Assembly: GCA_025403435.1 (NCBI GenBank)
Contig: CM046330.1
Location: 24,429,507-24,493,506 of the forward strand
Direction of reading: 5' to 3'
Length of the DNA stretch: 64,000 bases
Source: Artocarpus heterophyllus
Lineage: Eukaryota > Streptophyta > Magnoliopsida > Rosales > Moraceae
Shown: positions 34,084 to 46,942 of the stretch, one piece after another
Layout of the letters: each line of letters starts with the position of its first letter
Numbering within the stretch: position 1 is the stretch's first letter
Position numbers and translations under genes: made by a program
Notes under the pieces: model-generated
What the model saw: only the letters and a program-made list of their open reading frames with translations
Told to the model about the DNA's origin: nothing
The model's database searches: none

Positions 34084-35140
34084 ATGTCCATCGAAGAGTT
34101 TGAGGAAAGATTCCTAAGAGTCAAACAATTCTTGGAAACACCCAACATCACGCAACTGTTTTCAACCCCTTCATCTCCATTGTCATCCTCATGCACACCC
34201 TTTACCTTACCACATGAGTTCAATCGAGCAATGCACATCGATCTACCATCATCTAGTGATTCGTTTGAACATCCAAACCAACGAAAACAAGATGACATAG
34301 TGGTAAACAATTGCACACTCAAAGAGTTAGCAGCACCAATCTTGGACCAACAACCGCTTTGCATTTAATATCCCAACCAAGAGGCTGCTTTTGAACTCAA
34401 GTTAGGTATAATCCACCTCTTGCCAATATTTTATGGTTTTGTAGAAGAAGACCCACATAAGCATCTCAATGAATTTCATGTGGTGAACTTAACCATGAGG
34501 CGAATCGGAATTTCTAAAAAGTAGATTAAGCTAAGGGCCTTTTCTTTCTCCTTGGCAAACTTCACTAAGAAATGGCTACCTTCTGGCTCTATCACAACAT
34601 GGAATGAGGTTATTAAACTCTTTTTGGAGAAGTATTTCCCTACAGCTAAATTTGTAACCATCTGAATAGAGATATGTGGCATCCGACAATATAATGGAGA
34701 GTCCCTTTATGAGTATTAGGAAGGATTCAAAAAGCTATGTGCAAGCTGACTTCAACATCAAATCAATGAACAACTCCTTATCTAATACTTCGATGAAGGA
34801 CTCCTACTGATAGGCAAAAGCATGATCGATGTCATAAGTGGAGGGACACTGGGTGATAAAACTCCAAAAGCCACAAGAGCTCTAAATTCAAACATGGTGG
34901 CAAACTCCTAACAATTTAGCCATCGACATAAACTACCACCACCACCAAAGAAAGTGAATGAGGTATGTGAGATATGTTCTGTTGTGGGCCATCCTACTGA
35001 TATGTTCCCAACTTTGTAAGATAGCAACATGAAGCAAGCCAATGTCATAGGTGGATTCTTGGGACAACCAAAGAAGTATGACCCTTTCTCCAATACTCAC
35101 AATGAAAAATGGAGGGATTGTCCAAATTTAAACTCTCATT
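34084..35140 (+). pseudogene. Athila-type gag, degraded
   Basis: The frame starts at ATG 34084 (MSIEEFEERF). It continues past stops at about 34366, 34522, 34663, 34718 and later with recognisable Athila gag blocks: TLKELAAPILDQQPLCI, EDPHKHLNEFHVVN, IKLRAFSFSLANF, LPSGSITTWNEVIKLFLEKY, EICGIRQYNGESLYEY and LLIxYFDEGLL. A zinc knuckle at about 34960-35010 reads CEICSVVGHPTDMF, with the final Cys replaced by Phe. Gag would form the capsid/nucleocapsid; this copy cannot be translated. Confidence 0.85.
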
Positions 35141-35347
35141 CCTTCTCATGTCACTCCTCCCTCTTTTCTTAGCAAGTTTGTAAAATCTAAGAAATAAGAG
35201 CAAGAGAAGGAAATCCTAGAAACATTTCGCAAGATAGAAGTAAACATACATCTCCTAGATGCTATCGAACAAGTGCCCCGGTATGCCAAATTTCTCAAAG
35301 AATAACGCACTATAAAATGCAAGCTCAAAGGAAATGAAAGAGTAAGT

Positions 35348-38300
35348 ATGGGTGAGAATGTATCGACGGTGCTACAAAAGAAGACCCCACCCAAATGCAT
35401 GGACCCAGGCACCTTTACCATTTTGTGTACCATTAGAAACACCAAGTTTGAGAAAGCAATGTTTGATTTAGGAGCATCTATAAATGTTATGCCATATTTT
35501 ATTTATGCTTCTTTGAATCTTGGCCTACTAGAGGAAACCAGTGTTATTATACAACTCATTGATTGTTCTAATGCCTATCCTAGGGGAGTTGTAGAAGATG
35601 TTTTGGTGCAAGTAAACAAATTGGTCTTCCCAGTAGATTTATATGTTCTTGAGATAGAGGATGAATCACCTCTCAACCCGATACCTATCTTATTGGGAAG
35701 ACCATTCTTAAAGACCGCTTAGACCAAGATAGTCGTACACAATGGGACCTTAACCATAGCGTTTGACAGTATAATAATTCACTTAAACATCTTTAAAGTA
35801 ATGAGATATCCTAGCGACTTGTATTTAGTTTTTGTAGTTGACTTGATTGACACTTTTGTATAGAAAATATTTAAGTTGGTTGGTAGAGATGGATTTGAAT
35901 TGCTATTACTAAAAACTTCAAGATGGGTGACTTAAAGAACTGAAAACGGGACTTGTCGTTAAGTTAACAAGTGGAAGAGGTTATGGGAAGTTTGAAATCT
36001 CTGCCACAAAAACATAGGTATGATGGTTCTTATATTGAATTGCCATTAACTAATGAGAAACTTCTATATTCTATCATATAGGCTCCAACACTAGAAATAA
36101 AACGTCTCCTAGATCACTTAAAATATGTATACTTGAAAGAAAAAGAAACATTGCACGTCATCATAGCCAATAATCTCCAACAACACAGGAGGAGAACCTT
36201 ATTTGGGTTCTTAGAAACCATAAGGCATAAGTCCATCTATGTGCGTGCATCGGATCCCACTTGAAGAAGGGTAAAAGCCAACGAAGGAGGTTCAACGTTG
36301 GTTGAACCCTCCTATGATAGAAGTTGTGAAGAAAGAGATACTAAAGCTTCTAGATGTTGAGGTGATCTACCCAATTTCAGATAGCAAATGGGTAAGCCCT
36401 AGTTCAAGTTGTACTAAAGAAATCTGGGGTAATGAGTTGATTCTCACTTGAGCTTAAATCAATTGGCGCATTGCATTAACTACCGAAATCTTAACGTTGC
36501 AACTTGCAAGGACCACTTTCCCCTTCCATTCATCGATCAAATGCTTGTAAGTATCTTTTCTAATTATGTGGAGTATATCATAAAGGTCTTCATGAATAAT
36601 TTTGGTGTCTATAGTGATTCATTCAATAAGTGCTTGCATAACCTTACACTAGTGCTAAAAAGATACATGGAAACTAACCTTGTGTTGAGCTAGGAAAAGT
36701 TTCACTTTATGGTAAACCAAGGGATAGTTCTGGGGCATATTGTTTTTTCTAAGGATATTGAGGTCGATAAGTCTAAAGTAGATCTTGTGCATTCTTTACC
36801 ACCTCCCACAAGTGTCCGAGAGATTCATTCTTTTCTTGGACATGCAGGTTTCTACCATAGGTTTATTAAGGATTTCTTGAAGATAGCATTGCTCCTATAT
36901 AAATTGCTTCAAAAGGAAGTGGCATTCAACTTTGATGATAAGTGAAAGGAGGCATTTGGGAAGTTGAAGGAACTCCTCACTTTAGCACCCGTGATCCAAC
37001 CACCAAATTAGAACCTCCCTTTTGAAATCATGTGTGATGCCAGTGACTATGCAATAGGATCGGTTTTGGGATAGCATGTTGGACGACTTTCTAATGCAAT
37101 TTACTACGCATCTCAAACATTGAATAATGCACAGCTTAACTACTCCATGATTGAAAAAGAATTGTTGGCAATGATTTTTGCTTTGGAAAAATTCTGATCT
37201 TATTTTATAGGAACAAATGTAACTATTTACTTTGATCATGTAGCTCCTAGGTACTTGCTCACTAAGAAGGATGCAAAACTAAAGCTCATAAGATGGATTC
37301 TCCTCTTACAAGAATTCGACTTGGAGATTAAAGGCAAGAAGGGAACTGAAAACTTCGTGGTGGACAATCTTAGCCGCCTTGTTCATGAAGAGGAGGCATT
37401 ACTTTTGTAAGAGAAATTCCCAGATGAGCAACTACTATCTGTGGATGTGACAACACCCTGGTATGCAAACATTGTTAACCATTTGGTTACTCGGAGGATT
37501 CCAAATGACTTAACCCAAGCTGGAAAAGAGAAGATCAAAAGTGATGCCAAGTACTACATTTATGATGACCTATATTTATGGAAACATTGTTCTGATCAGA
37601 TGATAAGAAGGTGCATCCTTGAAATCGAACTTCACTCTATACTCACCTTTTGTCACTCTTACGCATATGAAGGACACTTTGGACCAAAGAGGACGATATA
37701 TAAAGTCCTTAATTGTGGTTTCTATTGGCCATCATTGTTCAAAGATTCATACCTCTTCCTAAGTCACATGATCATTGCCAAACGATAGGTAATTTGGGTG
37801 CCCAAAATCAAATGCCACTAACCCCCATACTTGTTATTGAAAGCTTTGATGTTTGGGGCATTGATTTCATGGGATCTTTTCCCTCGTCTTTTGATAATCT
37901 TTACATTAAACTTGCAATTGATTATGTCTTGAAATTGGTGGAAGCAAAAGCCACGAAGACTGATCATTCTAAAGTTGTTGTAGATTTTGTAAAGTCTAAC
38001 ATCTTTGCAAGGTTTGGAACAGCGAGAGCTATGATCAGCAATAATCGAAGAGCACTGTTAACAAAATACAACATCACGCACAAGGTCTCTACTGCATACT
38101 ATGCAAAAACAAATGGGCAAGATGAAGTGTCAAATCAGGAAGCAAAATCCATTCTTGAAAAAGATGGTTAATTCGAATCAGAAAAACTAGAGTTTGTGAC
38201 TTAATGATGCACTTTTGGCATACAGTACTGCATACAAGACACCATTGGAATGCCCCTTTATCAATTGATTTGTGGTAATCTATGTCATCTTAAAGTCGAG

Positions 38301-38690
38301 TTAGGACATAAAGTGTTTTGGGTAGTGAAGCAATGCAACATGAAGATGGATGCCGCGGGACAACAAAGGAAGCTTCAACTGCAAGAGCTAGTGGAAATTT
38401 GGAATGATGCCCATGAGAGCTCGAGAGTCTACAAGGGGAAAACTAAAGCTTTTCATGACAAGATGATCTCCAACATGACTTTTGTAGTAGGACAAAAAGT
38501 TCTTCTATTCCATGCATACCTTAAGTTGTTTCTAGGTATGTTACATCCTCATTGAGTTGGACCATTTGTTATTACTAATTTTTTTTTTCCCATGGTGTAG
38601 TTGAAATGCAAAGCATAAAGATAGGAAGCATATTCAAGGTGAATGGGCACCGCTTGAAGCCATACTACGAGGTTTTGTGACACACAATGT
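35348..38690 (+). pseudogene. Athila-type pol (protease, RT, RNase H, integrase), degraded
   Basis: The protease is open at 35348-35722, with AMFDLGASINVMP at its active site (the usual D-S/T-G is D-L-G here). RT starts near 36090 (LKYVYLKEKETLHVI). It has lost a block of about 70 residues at about 36545, where FIDQML joins SIFSNYVEY directly. The catalytic FMDD is FMNN at 36592-36600. RT thumb and connection follow (VLGHIVFSKDIEVDKSK, FLGHAGFYHRFIKDF). RNase H spans 36950-37400 (IMCDASDYAIGSVLG, NYSMIEKELLAMIFALEKF). Integrase (37440-38680) keeps HH (HSYAYEGHFGPKR) and the first catalytic Asp (WGIDFMG) but has ISNN for ISDG; the Glu is in NGQDEVSNQEAKS. It ends with the C-terminal GHRLKPYYE-like remnant at 38645-38675. 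Confidence 0.88.
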
Positions 38691-39275
38691 ATAAGAAGTA
38701 CCGCTCGACAAGCCAGCTTAACTTGATAAATGAAGCAGGTCTACATCAAGCTGATGGCACTAAACCAATCACTTATTGGGAGGCAACCTAATGGATGGAA
38801 AGCATGCTATAACATATTTCTTTTTTCTTATTCCCATCCATTCTATCTTTTTATTTTTGTGTTTGTTTTTCATATTTTTCAAAAAAAAATGATGAAATAA
38901 ATGAATATGTCAAGCCTCCACTGATTAGTTAAGGTCCTTAGCACTTAATATTCCTTGTATTTTTAAACATTAAGGATAATGTTCAGTTTAAGTTTAAGGG
39001 TATGGTATAAAAAAATCAAAAATTCAAAAAAAATTTTAAAAAAAATTTTCTACCTTTTTTTTTCTTTGGTTTTATTTTCTAAAAAAATTGGCTTGTAAAC
39101 TTGTGTGCTAAGCTAATGTCTAAGGCCAATGATAGAACTTGTTTTAAAATATGTATAGCTCCTGAAAAATTATAAATATTGAGTCTGTGTATGCTTGATT
39201 CATTTGTTGGCTCTACTTTAATTAGATTTCATCGAACACTTAAATGCACATAACTATGATCACTTAATTTTTTAC
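38691..39275 (+). other. Gypsy 3' untranslated region, left of the copia insertion
   Basis: Non-coding sequence after integrase, including TGTTCAGTTTAAGTTTAAGG (38980), a feature commonly seen after pol in this lineage. It is interrupted at 39276 by copia element 2 and continues at 48972. Confidence 0.6.
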
Positions 39276-41299
39276 TGTTGGAAAAATAGTACGCAGCGGA
39301 ATTTTAAAAATTTTATATCATAGTATTTTTCAAAACACAAGTTTGACACGTTATATGCATGAATTAACCAGATCTTACAAACCTTTGAATGCTGAAAAAC
39401 TCTCGCAATCCGTGAAGAGAAGTAACGTTCTCGAAGAGCCTCAACCAACCGGTCTTCTTTGATATTCTCTATCCACGATCGGAGTGAGTGTGGGCTCACA
39501 CGTATAGCTCTTCTTTCAAGTGACTCTCCTTCCAACCAATTGAGAGAATCCAAAGCTAGTGTTTGTGATTTGTGAACAAGAGCTCTCAGGGAGTTTTCAG
39601 ATTGTCACTAGTAGAGTATCACTCTTAATCTCTTAATTGATCTAAATAAGTTATGAGACTTACTCCCTATTTATAGAGGTTTGGTCTAGGGTTGGTCCTT
39701 ATCAGTTAAAGTCTCAAAAATTTGAATTAGAATCAAATTGGGATTAATATCTAATGAAATCCGTGTAAAAATGCGTGATCTTTTTATCGCGTATCGGCAG
39801 GCCGATCTGCCTAATTAGTAGGCCGAACTTGTCCTTTCGACAGGCCGAACTAGAGAATCGACATGCCGAATTGCCGATAAAAAATTTCAGCGAATCTTTT
39901 ATTTTCCACCGGAGATTCTATAGGATAAAGTCTTCGTTTTAATTTAAATAACCCAATAAAGAAGTTATCTAATTAAAACAATTTTATCTAGATAATCTCT
40001 AGGAAAATAAATGAATTCCTAACAATTCTAAGAGTTTATCTTGATTTAATTTATTCAAAATTAAATCAATTGATAAACAAACAAGAATTATCTGATCCCA
40101 ATAATTCAACAAGTTTATCTTGAATTAATTTTGTCACAAAATTAATTCAATTGATAAACAGACATGAATTATTTGATTGTTCTAAATTTTAACCAATCTA
40201 ATAAATCTGACATAAGTCACCAATTATTAGAAAAGCACGCCGTATCATTACAGGATGTTGTGAGCTAGCAAAGGGGACCAAATGGACCTCTATAATTCAA
40301 GCTCCTGATAATTACGAAACCCAATATCCTATATATATATTTTATAATCTTCAACTCCAACGCTACTCTATTAAAAGCTTGGAGCTGCACTCTCGAACTA
40401 CATAGAATTACGAAGCCCGTATAACTAAGTCTCCGTGACATATCATAGTATATCGGATCCCCATAGGATTATCCATAACCGACTTAAGGACAAGTTCTGT
40501 CTTACCTTCCCGATTATTTTTATCTTACGTTCCATTATCTCACCATCGAAAAACTTACCATCCAAAGACTATATACCATTCGGTTACACCTATGTATCTA
40601 AATGGTTGAGTACTCTAGTTTTTCAATTACAGGATAACGCATATAAAAAGATATCACTACTCCTAAAGAGGAGCTATGGATTCCATATTTATGAATAACA
40701 AGTCTACACTATCAAGACTTATGCCTCCAACGTACTGGCATGCATACCATTATTAAAATATGGGTGTCACCTTTTGGTACATCAAAAGACACAAGTCAAC
40801 ATAATGGGCCCACTATTCATCTCAGAATTGAGTATAATACAAATAATTGTCTAAAGTGAATCGATTTGCCGAGACAAAATTATTAATCCAAATCAATTTA
40901 CTTTATGTCCCGATCCAACACATCGTCACCTATGACAACTGCCAATGTTTCTATTCATGGAGTTCACTTCCGATGGTCAAGACAAATCATCTCCCAATAG
41001 AAATATAGACAACATAACAATCTTTACATGAATAAAGCGCCCAACTTTATTCCCAATTCTTAAAGGTTTAGACCATCATCTTAAGAATCGTTTCTTCAGC
41101 ATAATCTGTCCATCATATGCCCAATTCTTAAAGGTTTAGACCGACAGTCTCAAACTATTATTTGCTTAACATACATTCAACAAATATGAACATAAAGAGG
41201 ACAAGATTTGGTATGTAAACAATAAATCAATTCCTTATTGATAAAAATGTCTCCAAAAACTTATTACATTTTTACTCCTTAGGGCATACATGTCTAAAA
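39276..41299 (-). repeat. 3' LTR of copia element 2
   Basis: Minus strand begins TTTTAGACATG (41299; TGTTAGACATG in other copies) and ends TTTTTCCAACA (39276). The GC-rich palindromic modules (for example GGCCTACTAATTAGGCAGAT and CGATACGCGATA-flanked TCGGCAGGCCGAT) lie at about 39790-39875. Confidence 0.9.
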
Positions 41300-41312
41300 A
41301 TCTCCTACTTGC
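41300..41312 (-). other. Polypurine tract, copia element 2
   Basis: Minus strand reads AAGTAGGAGATTT-like purine-rich sequence just before the 3' LTR start, in GTGCAAGTAGGAGATT. It would prime plus-strand synthesis. The equivalent tract is deleted in element 1. Confidence 0.7.
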
Positions 41313-41313
41313 A

Positions 41314-44300
41314 CTAAGTGAGTAAATATGACAAGTCTCGCATCCCCATAGCTTCCACATGGCTCTTGAAAACTCTCCCAGTAAGTGTCTTCGTAAATGG
41401 ATCATCTAAATTGTCCTCTGATGCGATTTTGCACACTATGACATGCACGCCCTCAACGAAGTCCTTTATCACATGATACTTTCGATCAATATGCTTACTC
41501 TTTTTGTGAAATCTTTGTTCCTTAACATTAGCTACCGCCACACTGTTATCACAATATAGTGATACCGCTTTATCCATACCAAGAACTACCTCAAGATCCC
41601 CAAGGAACTTGCAGAGCCACACTGCTTCTTTCAAAGCATCACTAGCTGCCACATACTCGGCCTCCATCGTTGAATCTGAAGTGGAATCTTGCTTTACACT
41701 TCTCCAACTGATGGCACCGCCGCCCAAAGTAAACACAAAACCTGAAGTCGATTTCCTAGAATCTAGACAAGATTGAAAATCTGAGTCAGTATATCCTAGA
41801 ACAGTCAAGTCCTCACCCGAATACACAAGCATATACCCTCGAGTCCTTCTCAGGTACTTGAAAATATGCTTTACCGCAACCTAATGGCTCGGTCCTAGAT
41901 CCGCCTGAAATCGAATTACAATCCTGATCACATAACAATTATTCGGTCGTGTGCAAAGCATGGCATATATGAGACAACCCACTGCCGAAGCATAAGGCAC
42001 CTTCTTCATATATTTTCTTTCTTCCTCAGCCTTTAGAGAGTCTTTCTTAGAAATAGTAATTCTAGACCTAAAAGGTTGCCCACCTTTCTTGGAATCTTGC
42101 ATTGCAAACCTCTTAAGAATTTTATCTATGTAGCTGGCTTGTGACAAAGCTATCATTTTCTTCTTCCTATCCTGAAAGATCTGGATACGGAGAACAAAAT
42201 TAGCTTCACCCAAGTCCTTCATGTCAAACTGCTTGGTCAACCATAATTTGACCAATGACAATGCCCTAACGTCATTGCCAATTAGCATTATGTCATCTAC
42301 ATAGAGCAGCAGAAAAATCACCTTCCTATCCTTAATGTGTTTATAAACACATGGCTCATCTACATTTTGTGAGAACCCATAAGCCTTGATCACTTGATCA
42401 AATCCTACGTTCCAAGAACGGGAAGCCTGCTTAAGTCCATAAATTGACTTTAGCAGCTTACAAACCTTACCTTCTTGACCATTGACCTTGAACCCGTCTA
42501 GTTGTTCCATGTAAATGGACTCATCAAGATAGCCATTTAGAAAAGCCATCTTGACATCCATCTGCCAAATCTCGTAATCGAGAGCGGCAGCTATGGACAA
42601 GAGAATCTAGTGGACTCAAGCATGGCTACAGGAGAAAAGGTTTTCTCATAATCGATTCCTTCTTTTTAAATATAGCCCTTAGCTACCAGTCTAGCCTTAA
42701 AGGTTTCGACCTTTCCATCCACTCCTCTTTTCCTCTTGTAGATCCACTTACACCCTTTGGGAAGATCCACAAGCTCCCAGACTTTATTAGTCTCCATAAA
42801 CTTTATCTCTGTGTTCATGGCCTTTGTCTAAAGTTTTGAATCAACATCTTCCATAGCCTCTGCGTAAGTATAAGGATCCCCGTTATGTTCATCCGATTCA
42901 GCCAAAAAGACCTCCCATTGAACATATACCTCTTAGGTTGATGCCTGATCCTCCCACTATGCCGAAGCCCCTTAGGTTGTTGTTTAGGTTTGTTAGATTT
43001 TTCTACACTGATTGGAACGGTTTCATTCGAAACCTCTAGAGTGGTTAGATCACTCCTTAACTCCTCAAGTACCACTTTGCTTTTAGGTTTAAAGTCATCC
43101 ATGTAACTCTCCTCAAGGAAAGTTGCATTAGTTGAAACCATGACTTTATTTTCCTTTGGGTTATAGAAATAACCCCCTTTAGTCCCTTTTGGATATCCTA
43201 CAAACACGCAAACTTTTGAACGTGCTTCCAACTTATTTGCATCCTTAAACAGGACATGAGCCAGACATCCCCATAGGCGAATATGGTTTAAGGATGTCTT
43301 CCTATCCGTCCACAACTCGTGAGGAGTTTTAGGGGCCGATTTTGAAGGCACATTGTTCAAAAGATCACATGCGGGTTGGAGTGCATATCCCAAAAGGATA
43401 AAGGCAATGATGAATAACTCATCATGGACCTGACCATGTCTAATAAAGTCCTATTCCTTCTTCTTCTACGCCATTCTACTGCGGAGTGCCCAGCACAGTT
43501 AAATGGGATAAAATCCTAATTTCTAATAAGTGTCCCAAGAACTCATCAGAAAGGTAATCTCCACCTCGATCGGATCAAAGTGCCTTTATGGGTCTACTCA
43601 ATTACTTTTCCACTTCAGCCTGAAACTCCCTAAACTTGTCAAAAGTTTCGCTTTTGTGGTGCATCAGGTACACTTACCCATACCTTGAGTAACCATCAAT
43701 AAAAGTGACAAAGTACTCATACCCTCCTCGTGCCCGGATGTTCATTGGTCCGCAAACATCACTACGCATAAGTTTTAGAACCCCTTGGTTCTATTGCCCT
43801 TTGGTCATTTTACCCTCCAAACAAGATTCACATTGAGGTATAGATTCCACCTTTAAGTGACTTAAAGGTCCATCCCTTACCAGCCTTTGAATCATATTTA
43901 GGTTAATATGACCAAGGCGCAAATGCTAAAGATAAGTCTTATTAGATTGAGAAGTTTTAAATCTTTTAGAGTTATTATCATTCATCTCCATATTAAGCAA
44001 TAAGTCCATCTTAGGTTTGATAAAATATAGATTATCTTGCATCCATCCAGAACAGATAAAAGATTTGTTTTTATGAATCACCACTTTATCATTAAAAGAA
44101 ACAAAATAGGAGTATTTAATTAAACAAGCTACAGAAATTAAATTCCTTTTAAACTTAGGAACATAAAAACAATCTTCCAAAATTAAATTCCAATAACTAT
44201 CAAAATAAAGATGGATGTCTCTCACTGCTTTCGTTGAGACCAAGGATCCATCACTCATCCGAAGCGTGAAGTCTTCACGTAGCAGACTTCTCGTTTCTTT

Positions 44301-45230
44301 AAACCCCTACAGAGAAACACAAACATGATTAGTTGCACCGAAATCTATGACCCAAATGTCACTATATTCCTCAACCAAACAAGCTTCTAAATACAGAAGA
44401 TCGCACCTACCTCTTTTAGAAAGGAAGTCCTTGTAATGCTTCTTTATATGCCCGATCTTCCCACAGAAGAAGCTCTTAAGCTTCTTTGGGTTCTTCTTCT
44501 TCTTTTTCTTGCTCTTGGTGCTAGCAGGAATAGAAGACTTCCTATTCTTAGGCCGTTGTTTCCTTCCATTCCCAGAATTAAGATTGGAACTAGAAGCAGC
44601 TACCAAATTGGCCTCTCCACCCGCAAGAGACTCCCTAATCAGCAGTTCAAACTCTTGTAATTGTTTCATTAATTCTGTTAAGGTCATATCCTGCCTATTG
44701 CTCAAATTAAAAGTAGCCCTAAACGGAATAAATTCCTTTAACAGAGTCTCAAAGACCATAGTCATTTGAGTTTCAGCATCAATGTCGGCTCCATTGGTTT
44801 GAGCCTCAGCGAGGTAACCCATGACCAACATCATATGCTCTTTTACAGATGTCCTCGGTCTTTGCTTACAATTCAAGAGTTTTCGAAGCGCCCCTTGCTG
44901 CCTTGTTATGACCTGGCCTCCAAACATGTCTTCTAGATTATCTAAGATCCGCTTAGCAGTCTCATAATCCTCATGTTGAGCCTGTAGTATATTATTCATG
45001 CTAGCCAGAATATAGCAGCGGGCCTGATCATTTACATCTTTTCAGCGATCGTACGCTTGGAATTGCTCATTAGTGGAATCTCCCGTAGGCTCAGGAGGAC
45101 AAGGGGTTGTTAGCACAAATTTCAGTTTCTTAAAGGAGAGGACGATATCTAGGTTCCGTTTTCAATCATTATAATTCTCTCCGGTTAATATGTTTTTATC
45201 AAGTATCAAAGATAAAGCGTTTTTAAACAT
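41314..45230 (-). pseudogene. Dead copia gag-pol (element 2)
   Basis: Gag opens at ATG 45230 and stays in one frame to about 43926, broken only by TGA at 45044 and a TAG at about 44308. The zinc knuckle reads SFFCGKIGHIKKHY, so both outer cysteines are lost. The protease site is D-F-G (WVIDFGATNHVC) instead of D-S/T-G. The integrase region (about 43930-43400) is broken by several stops and shifts, including one across the catalytic Glu region. 43393-42815 holds the integrase C-terminus and linker. RT spans 42600-41881 with intact YVDD (42303-42292) and without the 40-bp deletion of element 1. A TAG at about 41883 separates it from RNase H (41832-41314: GYTDSDFQ, MEAEYVAASD, YCDNS). Confidence 0.92.
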
Positions 45231-46928
45231 TTTTAATCTACAATAAAGAATCATATACCAAACATAAGCAAACATACAATAATAATTTAGTAAGATAACA
45301 CAATCATGTAAAAACATACAAATGTATTTATGTGTCAAAACCTTGAAAATATCACAACCTTAAAACAATAATTCCCAACTCATAATTCAACAAGCTCCTA
45401 AGGGAGTCATGCCAAACTCAATTAGAAACACGGATCCCCGCCTGATTAATATATGCCATCCAGGACCTGTATGATCCAACATATGTTAATAATCGTTTCT
45501 TTGGCCATTAATTTTATTAACAGAGCTCCTAGGGGAGGTTAATAAAATTAACATGAGTGTATAACCATCGTTTCAATATTTTATCCATGATTTATAATCA
45601 CCAACTAGGAGTGTGCAACCATAAATCTTGTTAAAATACCTTATCCTCTCAGAGATCCAATCTGGTACAAGATAGAAATCCCTTCCTAGGGGTTGGGACT
45701 ACCATGTTCTTCCTATGGACCAACGATGGAGGCCTTAGGTCCTTTCTTCGAAAACCTTCCCCCACTCAATCTTTTGAAGTTAAGGTTTTATTTTAAGAAC
45801 ATGCATGAACAACTTTAACATGAGTGGCACTCCCTATTCTATATGACATGTTATCAATATACATGGCAAATCATATTATAATGCAGACAAGCAAAGCTAC
45901 AAGCAAAATAATAATAATCGTAATATTATGGTTCCACCCTAAAGAATAGAAAACAAAGATTACAAGAGAATAATCGAAACATATTATGGATTCTTCATCC
46001 TTGAATCCTCAAACTGTATCTTTCTTCATGTAATGCCAATCTTCAAGTCTTCAATCCCGTATGAATCGAATACTTTATATTTTCGGTCACATCTAAATTT
46101 CATGTTTCTTATAATTGTCTCAAAAATGAAATTAAAACTGCATTGAAAACTTCACCTTTTCTAGAAAAATTTCCAACTCTCTACCGGTAAGCCGATCTTT
46201 ATGATCGGCTTGCCGGTCATGACCCATCGGCCTGACGATCTTCACAGATCGACCTACCGATTCATGACAGATCGGCTTGTCAAACTGAAAGTTTAGCCTG
46301 CTGCTAGAGCCACCTGATTTCTACCCTGTTGACGGCCTGCTAAACCTTACGTCCGGTTTGTCGATCTACGACTATTGGCCTATCGAACTGGAGAGTTCGG
46401 CATGCCGACAAAGTAAAAATCACCCTTTCCAGAAAATACAATTTTTAATACAATTTATCAATTTTATTTTCAATAATTCAAAAACATAAAATTAGAGACT
46501 CAAGAAATACCTAGGAGTGCCATCATACCTAGGAGCGCCATTATCCATCTTCTAGATCTGCTTCTAGATCCGTCTTCTCCGAATGAATATTTAATTACAA
46601 AATTTATACAAATTTAAAATTAAATAATAATTCCTAGACAGAGATAATAGTCTGCCATCTAATTACATGAAAAACCTAGATACACATTCTAACCTCTAAG
46701 AACCATAACCGGTATAAATTAATTAATTAATAAATAATTAGATAATAATTTAATCAACCATAATTAATTAATAAACATACACTATAAAATCCATAACAAC
46801 ATATAAATATATAGAAACCTAGAGTGCCAACACTCTATAAAATTAAATTCAAGCATAGGAGAGATCAAGATCACATAATTTATATATATAGCACGATTAC
46901 AAAATCGTAAATTTACATAAAAACCATG

Positions 46929-46940
46929 GCTCTGCTACCA
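46929..46940 (-). other. Primer binding site (initiator Met-tRNA), copia element 2
   Basis: Minus strand TGGTAGCAGAGC, two bases after the LTR end; one mismatch from the usual Met-tRNA site. Confidence 0.85.
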
Positions 46941-46942
46941 AT

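Noticed and set aside
33978..34364. 128-residue minus-strand frame
   Set aside because: Overlaps the start of the Athila-type gag on the opposite strand; its sequence has no domain and gag is clearly the real ancestor.
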